A stretch of DNA of 6,655 nucleotides. It comes from Nitriliruptoraceae bacterium (GTDB lineage Bacteria; Actinomycetota; Nitriliruptoria; Nitriliruptorales; Nitriliruptoraceae). Location: contig SKJO01000285.1 in NCBI GenBank assembly GCA_007121975.1, positions 1-6,655 of the forward strand, given 5' to 3'. The notes below the pieces were generated by a model. The model was not told where the DNA came from, made no database searches, and was given only the letters and a program-made list of their open reading frames with translations. The position numbers and the translations under genes were made by a program. Each line of letters begins with the position of its first letter. The stretch's first letter is position 1. Positions 1 to 4,691 of the stretch are shown piece after piece.

Positions 1-279
1 CCACCGGCGGTGTGGCTGCAGTGCGCCGCCGCGGCCGTGCAGGCCCGCCGACCGGGCGGCACTGCTGCGCTCGTCCCGCCACCGGCGCCGTCCGATCTTC
101 CAACGCCCACGGGACCGCGGCCGGCCACGCCGCCCCTGCCGCCTACCCAGCGTGCGCCGGCGAGCCCGTCCGCGGCACCCGGCCCGACAAGCTCGGTCGG
201 CCCACCGCCGTCGTCGGGTTCATCCCCCCCGCCGGGGACGTCGGATGCGGGTGGATCGGGGTTCGTCGCCCCGGGGTGA
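1..279 (+). CDS. Possible 3' end of a gene with a Pro/Ser/Thr-rich tail (partial, doubtful)
   Basis: This frame is open from the first base of the window to a TGA at 277-279. Its product is dominated by proline, serine, threonine, alanine and glycine, with runs such as PPPAPSDLPTPTGP and PPPSSGSSPPPGTSDAGG, and shows no folded-domain motif. Such composition is typical of a disordered C-terminal tail or linker. Third codon positions are mostly G or C, as in the true genes downstream. An internal GTG at 10 has no convincing ribosome binding site, so if the frame is real its start lies left of the window. In DNA this GC-rich, other frames on both strands are also long here: frame 3 is open to 353, and a minus-strand frame covers 143-430. 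The coding call is therefore weak and no function can be given. Confidence 0.25.
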   Translation, partial: PPAVWLQCAAAAVQARRPGGTAALVPPPAPSDLPTPTGPRPATPPLPPTQRAPASPSAAPGPTSSVGPPPSSGSSPPPGTSDAGGSGFVAPG

Positions 280-306
280 GGTCGTGCTTGCGGCGTTGCT
301 GGGCCG

Positions 307-322
307 TGCGGTCTGGACCGCA
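307..322. repeat. Perfect inverted repeat, possible operator
   Basis: TGCGGTC, a two-base centre TG, then GACCGCA: seven-base arms that are exact reverse complements, in DNA without a clear gene and about 270 bases before scpA. The core GGTCTGGACC resembles the two-fold symmetric GGTCTAGACC core of sites bound by HutC-type GntR regulators such as DasR. That similarity is my inference. The two-base spacer is too short for an RNA hairpin loop without opening base pairs, and no T-run follows, so an operator reads better than a terminator. Short GC palindromes do arise by chance in DNA like this. Confidence 0.35.
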
Positions 323-551
323 GCCGCGCCGCTGGGACGGTGCCGGCACGTGAGAAGCTCGGGGTGCGCGGCTGGAGGGTCCTCGACGAGCAGCGCGACG
401 ATCGTGAACACCTGGTGCGCCGCGCGCCACCGTTCGCGGTTCGCGGCGCTCGGACGGGCGCCAGGCTTGCCGGTCGCGTCATCCCAGCTCAGCGGCGAGG
501 TCAAGCGCGAACCGCGCCGTACCCACCGCGGCGTTCCGGTGCATCCGGGGC

Positions 552-557
552 TAGGCT
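552..557 (+). promoter_or_regulatory. Possible -10 element of the scp operon
   Basis: TAGGCT fits the loose actinobacterial -10 pattern TANNNT and lies in the stretch before scpA. Transcription would be expected to begin around 563-565, only a few bases before an in-frame GTG at 569 and about 30 bases before the ATG at 593. No good -35 hexamer is visible 16-19 bases upstream. This is a weak call based on position and one hexamer. Confidence 0.2.
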
Positions 558-592
558 CGATCGACCCTGTGCCCGACGAGTGCCGGACCACG

Positions 593-1393
593 ATGAGCTA
601 CCAGGTCACGCTGGAGGTCTTCGAAGGCCCCTTCGACCTGCTGCTGGGCCTGATCGCCCAGCGCAAGCTCGACGTCGCCGAGGTGGACCTCGCCGAGATC
701 ACGGCCGACTTCCTTGCTCACCTCGAGGGCCAGCTCGACGAGCTCGATCTCGAGACCGCGACCCGTTTCCTGGTGGTGGCGGCCACCCTGATCGAGCTGA
801 AGGCCGCGCGGTTGCTGCCGGCCGAGGAGCGCGAGGAACTCGAAGATCTGCTCGGCGAGGCCCGCGACGTGCTCTACGCCCGGCTGCTGGAGTACCGGGC
901 GTTCCGCGACGTGGCCCGGATGCTCGATCACCGGCTGGCGCAGCACGCCTGGCAGCTGCCCCGCGAGCAGCCCCTGGAGCCGTGGCTGCAACGGCTCACC
1001 CCCCAAGCGCCGCTGCCGGTCGACGCTGCCGGACTCGCCCGCCTCGCGGCCGCGGTCCTCCACCCGCTGCCCGAGGCACCGGTCGACCTCGGGCACATCC
1101 GCCGCAGCTACCTGACGATCCGGGAGGCCGCCGCGATCGTGCTCGACCTGCTGCCGGCGGGAGGCGGGGAGCGCAGCTTCCGCGAGCTGAGCGGCCAGCG
1201 GGTGCGCAGTGAGCGGGTCGTGCTGTTCCTCGCCCTGCTCGAGCTGTTCAAGCTCGGTCATGTCGCCCTCGAGCAGGTCGACCATCACCAGCCGCTGCGC
1301 GTGGCTCGCCGCGATGGTGGTCTGGACCTCACGGTGCTCGATGATGAAGCGTACGACGACGAGTCCGAGACGGGGGGAGAGCAGCCGACATGA
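593..1393 (+). CDS. scpA: Segregation and condensation protein A (kleisin subunit)
   Basis: ScpA is the kleisin that bridges the SMC ATPase heads and binds ScpB, forming the bacterial condensin that compacts and segregates the chromosome. The 266-residue product has the family's N-terminal signature, VTLEVFEGPFDLLLGLI (residues 5-21), then the helical SMC-neck-binding region with the conserved stretch around TRFLVVAATLIELKAARLLP (57-76). A less conserved acidic middle follows, and a C-terminal winged helix around SERVVLFLALLELFKLGHV (206-224). Length is normal for the family. I chose ATG 593 because homology begins there, but it lacks a clear Shine-Dalgarno. An in-frame GTG at 569 would add eight residues (VPDECRTT) and is a real alternative. 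The TGA overlaps the scpB ATG (ATGA), which implies translational coupling and matched amounts of the two partners. Confidence 0.95.
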   Translation: MSYQVTLEVFEGPFDLLLGLIAQRKLDVAEVDLAEITADFLAHLEGQLDELDLETATRFLVVAATLIELKAARLLPAEEREELEDLLGEARDVLYARLLEYRAFRDVARMLDHRLAQHAWQLPREQPLEPWLQRLTPQAPLPVDAAGLARLAAAVLHPLPEAPVDLGHIRRSYLTIREAAAIVLDLLPAGGGERSFRELSGQRVRSERVVLFLALLELFKLGHVALEQVDHHQPLRVARRDGGLDLTVLDDEAYDDESETGGEQPT

Positions 1394-2259
1394 GCACCCA
1401 CGCGAGCCGCACCCCTGACGCCGCCGCCACCGGCGCGACCCCCGGTTCCGATCCCGAGGCCCCGAACGCCCCTGATCCGAGACGGGCCCTGCGCGCCGGG
1501 CTCGAGGCCCTGCTGTTCCTGACCGAGGAGCCGATCGGGGTTGCCGTGCTCGCCGAGGTGCTCGAACAGCCCGAGGAGACCGTGCTGGCCGAGGTGGAGG
1601 CCCTGGCCGCCGACTACGCCGCCGCGGCGCGTGGCATCGAGATCCGCCACTCGGCGGGAGGCTGGCGGATGTACTCCGCGGCGCTGGCCCGGCCCGTCCT
1701 CGAGCGGTGGGCGCTGGCGGGCCGGACCGGGCGCCTGACCCAGGCGGCGCTCGAGACGCTGGCGATCATCACCTACAAGCAGCCGATCAGCCGGCAGGCG
1801 ATCGGTGACATCCGCGGGGTCAACCCCGACGGTGCGGTGCGCTCCCTGGTCGCCCGAGGCCTGGTCGCCGAGGTGGCCCGTGATCCCGGCCCCGGTCAGG
1901 CGGTGCTCTACGGCACCACCAGGCTGCTGCTCGAGCGGCTCGGGATCGACGACCTCGAGGAGCTGCCCGAGCTCACCGATTTCCTCCCCGAGCCGCCTGC
2001 CCCCGACGAGCCCGAACTGCACGCGCTGCGTGAGATCCGACGCCGACTCTCCGCCGCCGGAGCCGCCAGCGCCCCCGAGTCCGACGACGACCTCCTGCCC
2101 CCGCCGGCCGCACCGACCCGCGGTGACGACGGGTCGGACATGGAGCAGCTGACCGACCGCCTCGATCAGGCGGCCCGAAACGCCGTCGAGCGTCTACGCG
2201 CCGCGGTCGCGGCCGGACCCGGCGACCCCCGAACCGGCGAGGAGCCCGACGATGGCTGA
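1390..2259 (+). CDS. scpB: Segregation and condensation protein B
   Basis: ScpB forms a dimer that binds the middle of ScpA in the SMC-ScpAB condensin. The 289-residue product has a disordered Ala/Pro-rich leader (1-30), a first winged helix (about 31-110, starting at RRALRAGLEALLFLTEEPIG), and a second carrying the family hallmark LTQAALETLAIITYKQPISR (116-135) followed by IRGVNPDGAVRSLVARGLV (141-159). The core ends near residue 200 (LTDFLPEPP). After it comes an extra tail of about 90 residues, with acidic and proline-rich stretches and a final helix (MEQLTDRLDQAARNAVERLR, 251-270). Such tails vary among actinobacterial ScpB proteins. The start overlaps scpA by four bases, and a purine-rich GGGGGGAGAG at 1372-1381 serves as ribosome binding site. 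The end overlaps rluB by eight bases. Confidence 0.95.
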   Translation: MSTHASRTPDAAATGATPGSDPEAPNAPDPRRALRAGLEALLFLTEEPIGVAVLAEVLEQPEETVLAEVEALAADYAAAARGIEIRHSAGGWRMYSAALARPVLERWALAGRTGRLTQAALETLAIITYKQPISRQAIGDIRGVNPDGAVRSLVARGLVAEVARDPGPGQAVLYGTTRLLLERLGIDDLEELPELTDFLPEPPAPDEPELHALREIRRRLSAAGAASAPESDDDLLPPPAAPTRGDDGSDMEQLTDRLDQAARNAVERLRAAVAAGPGDPRTGEEPDDG

Positions 2260-3067
2260 GCAACGACTGCAGAAGGTGCTGGCGGCGGCCGGAGTGGCCT
2301 CGCGCCGGGCCTGTGAGCAGCTGATCATCGAGGGCCGGGTCACGGTCAACGGCGAGGTCGCACATCTCGGCCAGAAGGTCCACGCCGAGCAGGACCGTGT
2401 CGAGGTCGACGGAGAACGCATCAACGTGGACCCCGACCGCGTGTACGTCCTGCTCAACAAGCCGCCGGGCGTGCTCACGACCGCCGACGATCCGGGGGGC
2501 CGGCCGACCGTGCTCGACCTGATCAACCTGCCCCAGCGCCTGTTCCCGGTCGGTCGGCTCGACCAGGACACCGAAGGCCTGCTGCTGCTCACCAACGACG
2601 GAGAGCTCGCCCACCGCCTGCTGCACCCCTCGTTCGAGGTGGAGCGCACCTACCTGGCGCTGGTTCCCGGCCCGGTGCGCAAGCGCTCGCTGCAGGCGCT
2701 GCGCGATGGGGTGCAGCTCGAGGACGGCCTGGCCCGGGCGCGACGGATCCGGGTGGTGGAGGAGGCGCGTGGCAAGGCCCTGGTCGAGATCGTGATGACC
2801 GAGGGTCGAAAGCGCGAGGTGCGGCGCATGTTCGGGGCGCTCGGACTCCAGGTCGAGCGCCTCGCGCGGGTCGCCTTCGGCGGCATCGAACTCGGTGAGC
2901 TGCGTCAGGGCAAGTGGCGCCTGCTGACCCCCGTCGAGATCAGCGCGCTGCACGCGAGCGCCGGGTCCCAGAGCCGCCCCCCGGCCAGCAGGCCCGATCC
3001 CCGCCGGGTCAGCCGTGACGAGCGCGACGCCCGCCGACAGGTGAGGAGTGTCCAAGATGAGCGCTGA
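2252..3067 (+). CDS. rluB: Pseudouridine synthase of the RsuA/RluB family (probably 23S rRNA)
   Basis: This enzyme isomerises a specific uridine to pseudouridine in ribosomal RNA. RluB-type members placed next to scpAB usually act on 23S rRNA near the peptidyl transferase centre, but the substrate is inferred. The 271-residue product opens with an S4 RNA-binding domain (RLQKVLAAAGVASRRACEQL, 5-24, then EGRVTVNGEVAHLGQKV). A linker with LLNKPPGVLTT (67-77) leads to the catalytic motif VGRLDQDTEGLLLLTNDGEL (100-119), in which D104 is the expected nucleophile. A second motif, EGRKREVRRMFGALG (184-198), is also conserved. The last 35 or so residues are an arginine-rich extension likely to contact RNA. 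A GAGGAG at 2239-2244 lies seven bases before the ATG. The gene overlaps scpB by 8 bases and aroH by 11. RsuA-type 16S specificity is possible but less likely. Confidence 0.92.
   Translation: MAEQRLQKVLAAAGVASRRACEQLIIEGRVTVNGEVAHLGQKVHAEQDRVEVDGERINVDPDRVYVLLNKPPGVLTTADDPGGRPTVLDLINLPQRLFPVGRLDQDTEGLLLLTNDGELAHRLLHPSFEVERTYLALVPGPVRKRSLQALRDGVQLEDGLARARRIRVVEEARGKALVEIVMTEGRKREVRRMFGALGLQVERLARVAFGGIELGELRQGKWRLLTPVEISALHASAGSQSRPPASRPDPRRVSRDERDARRQVRSVQDER
3043..3048 (+). promoter_or_regulatory. Ribosome binding site fixing the aroH start
   Basis: GAGGAG lies eight bases before the ATG at 3057, inside the 3' end of rluB. It overlaps the alternative in-frame GTG at 3048, so that GTG cannot be served by it. 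This is why aroH is placed at 3057. Confidence 0.7.
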
Positions 3068-3431
3068 ACCCCGGGTCCGGGCGCTGCGGGCGGCGACGAC
3101 CCTGGACGTCGACGAGCGCGCCCATCTGCTCGAGCGCACCCAGGAGTGCATCGAACAGCTGCTCGCGCGCAACGAGCTCGACGAGGACGATCTGATCTCG
3201 ATCGTGTTCACCGCCACCGACGATGTGCACAGTGCGTTCCCTGCCGAGGCGGCTCGCGAGGCCGGCATCACCCACGTGCCGCTGCTGTGCGCCCGGGAGC
3301 TCGGCATCGACGGGGGCATCGAGCGCTGCATCCGGTTGCTGGTGCACGCCTACACGAGGCGAAGCCCGCGCGAACTGCGCCATGTCTACCTGCACGCGGC
3401 GCGTCAACTGCGCACCGATCTGCCCGAATGA
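3057..3431 (+). CDS. aroH: Chorismate mutase, monofunctional AroH type
   Basis: It converts chorismate to prephenate, the branch step toward tyrosine and phenylalanine. At 124 residues it matches the size of the trimeric Bacillus subtilis AroH and aligns with it along its length, not with the helical AroQ fold. VRALRAATT (7-15) corresponds to RGIRGATT, with R11 matching B. subtilis Arg7. TATDDVHSAFPAEAAREAG (52-70) matches ATPDLHAVFPAKAVRE, with R67 matching Arg63. VPLLCARELGIDGGIERCIR (74-93) holds C78, E81 and R93, matching Cys75, Glu78 and Arg90. RHVYL (108-112) holds the active-site tyrosine Y111. The active-site set therefore looks complete. The start overlaps rluB by 11 bases and the stop overlaps the tyrA ATG (ATGA). 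The product prephenate is the substrate of the next gene, so this is a functional pair. Confidence 0.95.
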   Translation: MSAEPRVRALRAATTLDVDERAHLLERTQECIEQLLARNELDEDDLISIVFTATDDVHSAFPAEAAREAGITHVPLLCARELGIDGGIERCIRLLVHAYTRRSPRELRHVYLHAARQLRTDLPE

Positions 3432-4570
3432 CCGCCAGCGACCTGCGTCGTGTCGCGGTCGTGGGGGGCGGCCTGGTCGGGGGATCGTTCGCGGCGGCGG
3501 TCCGGGCGCGCGGAGCAGCAGAGGTCACCATCACGGACGTCGACGCGTCCGTGCGGGAGCGGCTGGCCGAGCTCGCTCTGGCCGACCGCGTCGCTGCCAG
3601 CGTGGCTGACGCGGTGGGGGATGCCGACCTGGTCGTGGTGGCCACACCTGCGCCGGTGGTCCCCGAGGTCATCGAGCAGGTGGTGCAACATGCTCCCCGC
3701 GACGCGATCCTCACCGATGTCGCAAGCCTCAAGTATGACTTGATACTAAATGTCGAGTCGAGGTTGAGGTTGAGGTCGGCGGGGCCGCACCGCTTCGTGG
3801 GTGGCCATCCGATGGCCGGAAGCGAGCGCAGTGGACCGGACGCCGCCGACCCGGAGCTGTTCGCGGCGGCGACCTGGATCCTGACGCCGAGCGCCGCCAC
3901 CGACGATGAGGTCCTGGGGCGTTTGGCGGCCTTCCTGCGCTCGCTGGGCGCTCGCGTGCTGGCGCTGCCAGCGGAGCGCCACGACGAACTGGTCGCGCTG
4001 GTCAGCCACCTGCCGCAGGTGGTCGCCTCGGTGCTGGCGGACGTCGCCGGCGACGCGGTGGACACGGTCGGCGAGGCGGTGCTGGCGGTGGCGGGAGGAG
4101 GCTTCCGCGACACGACCCGCATCGCGGCCTCCGATCCGGCGCTGTGGCTGGGCATCCTCACCGGCAACCGTGAGGCGGTGCTCGAGGCGCTGGATGCGTT
4201 CACGACCCGGCTCGCCGTGGTGCGCGCGGCGCTCGACGAGGGTCAGGACGCCGAGTTGCGGGCCGCGCTGTCGCGGGCGAGTGCCGCGCGGCGGCGACTG
4301 GTCGACAAGGGCGCGCCCGGGCCCGCGGTGGACCTGGTGGTCGGACTGGCCGATCGTCCGGGGTCGCTGGCGGTGGCCACCACCGCGCTCGGTGAGGCGG
4401 GGATCAACGTGGAGGACGTGGCCATGCGCCACGCCACCGAGGGCCGGCGTGGGGTCCTGCTGGTCCGCATCGCCGCCCGCGACGCCGACCGCGGCTGCCG
4501 GGCCCTGCAGCAGCGGGGGCTGTCCGTGCACCTCGAGGAGGTGGACCCGGGAACGGCCGCGCCCGGGTGA
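3428..4570 (+). CDS. tyrA: Prephenate dehydrogenase with C-terminal ACT domain
   Basis: It oxidatively decarboxylates prephenate to 4-hydroxyphenylpyruvate for tyrosine synthesis. The 380-residue product begins with a Rossmann motif, VAVVGGGLVGGSFAAAVRARG (from residue 9). An acidic TDVD (36-39) at the end of the second strand favours NAD over NADP. DVASLK (97-102) is followed by GGHPMAGSERSG (125-136), with H127 the expected catalytic histidine. SHLPQ (193-197) and FRDTTRIAASDPALW (226-240) supply further active-site residues, the arginine in TRIA being the expected prephenate ligand. An ACT domain occupies about 300-373 (VDLVVGLADRPGSLAVATTA onward) and probably mediates feedback by an aromatic amino acid. 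Residues 102-116 are encoded by an AT-rich, rare-codon patch and appear about four residues longer than I recall for Streptomyces homologues. The gene overlaps aroH by four bases. Confidence 0.95.
   Translation: MTASDLRRVAVVGGGLVGGSFAAAVRARGAAEVTITDVDASVRERLAELALADRVAASVADAVGDADLVVVATPAPVVPEVIEQVVQHAPRDAILTDVASLKYDLILNVESRLRLRSAGPHRFVGGHPMAGSERSGPDAADPELFAAATWILTPSAATDDEVLGRLAAFLRSLGARVLALPAERHDELVALVSHLPQVVASVLADVAGDAVDTVGEAVLAVAGGGFRDTTRIAASDPALWLGILTGNREAVLEALDAFTTRLAVVRAALDEGQDAELRAALSRASAARRRLVDKGAPGPAVDLVVGLADRPGSLAVATTALGEAGINVEDVAMRHATEGRRGVLLVRIAARDADRGCRALQQRGLSVHLEEVDPGTAAPG
3729..3777. other. AT-rich patch with palindrome and hexamer repeat inside tyrA
   Basis: The left part contains TCAAGT-ATG-ACTTGA (3729-3743), a perfect six-base inverted repeat with a three-base centre. 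It partly overlaps a second inverted repeat, AGTAT-GACTTG-ATACT (3732-3747). Bases 3731-3750 hold only five G/C of 20, against about three quarters in the surrounding gene. The right part (3760-3777) is three tandem copies of GAGGTT, the last ending in C. The reading frame passes through intact, with uncommon codons TAT, TTG, ATA, CTA, AAT and AGG, giving KYDLILNVESRLRLRS. I recognise no known operator or mobile element. The patch may be a local expansion, a short acquired segment or a protein-binding site. Confidence 0.55.
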
Positions 4571-4691
4571 CCCCGCCGCGAGCGGTCCCGTCCCGGGCGT
4601 GCGGAATGGCGAGCGCCGGCCATCAGTGGCAGGCTTCGCGCGGGGCGGCGCCGCGACCACCGCCCGCCTCCGACTGCCGAGCGAGCCTGCC
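4571..4691. other. 121-bp gap between tyrA and aroA
   Basis: This is the widest gap after scpA begins. It is GC-rich, with no convincing -10/-35 pair and no hairpin followed by a T-run. A modest inverted repeat, ATGGC and GCCAT, lies at 4606-4623. The aroA frame stays open across it and includes an in-frame GTG at 4599, so an amino-terminal extension of aroA by 31 residues cannot be excluded, though its product (VRNGERRPSVAGFARG...) resembles no part of EPSP synthase. Confidence 0.4.

Larger units (their letters stand above)
280..592. other. Stretch upstream of scpA without a recognisable gene
   Basis: About 310 bases lie between the first open frame and scpA. The scpA frame runs back without a stop to about 152, but its product before MSYQVTLEVF has no ScpA-like sequence. 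On the minus strand, codons in roughly 400-490 are strongly G/C-ending and read like a real protein segment (for example SAANRERWRAAHQVFTIVAL), though I recognise no family and see no proper start. The stretch also holds a perfect inverted repeat at 307-322, a 10-bp palindrome GTGCCGGCAC at 340-349 and a possible -10 hexamer TAGGCT at 552-557. ParA often precedes scpA in actinobacteria, but no parA-like sequence is visible. I infer intergenic DNA carrying the operon promoter, perhaps with a decayed gene fragment. Confidence 0.5.

Noticed and set aside
269..276. CCCCGGGG palindrome at the stop of the first open frame, as a terminator
   Set aside because: It has no loop and no following T-run, and such GC palindromes are common by chance at this composition.
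152..592. N-terminal extension of scpA by up to 147 residues in the same open frame
   Set aside because: The product before MSYQVTLEVF is Arg/Ser/Pro-rich with no ScpA similarity, and the ScpA signature begins a few residues after ATG 593. Long open frames are expected in DNA this GC-rich.
3048..3056. GTG at 3048 as the aroH start
   Set aside because: It overlaps the GAGGAG ribosome binding site, which is well spaced for ATG 3057.
1973..3331. 452-residue minus-strand open frame opposite scpB, rluB and aroH
   Set aside because: Low-complexity Ser/Arg/Gly-rich product without motifs, antisense to three well-supported genes. It is a typical high-GC shadow.
3740..3748. Internal promoter in the AT-rich tyrA patch (TTGATA as -35, or TAGTAT as a minus-strand -10)
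   Set aside because: No partner hexamer lies at a suitable distance on either strand.
3906..4691. Extension of the aroA frame back through tyrA, as a possible fusion protein
   Set aside because: The upstream part is the Arg/Trp-rich shadow of tyrA in another frame. The tyrA frame carries all catalytic and ACT motifs through 4570.
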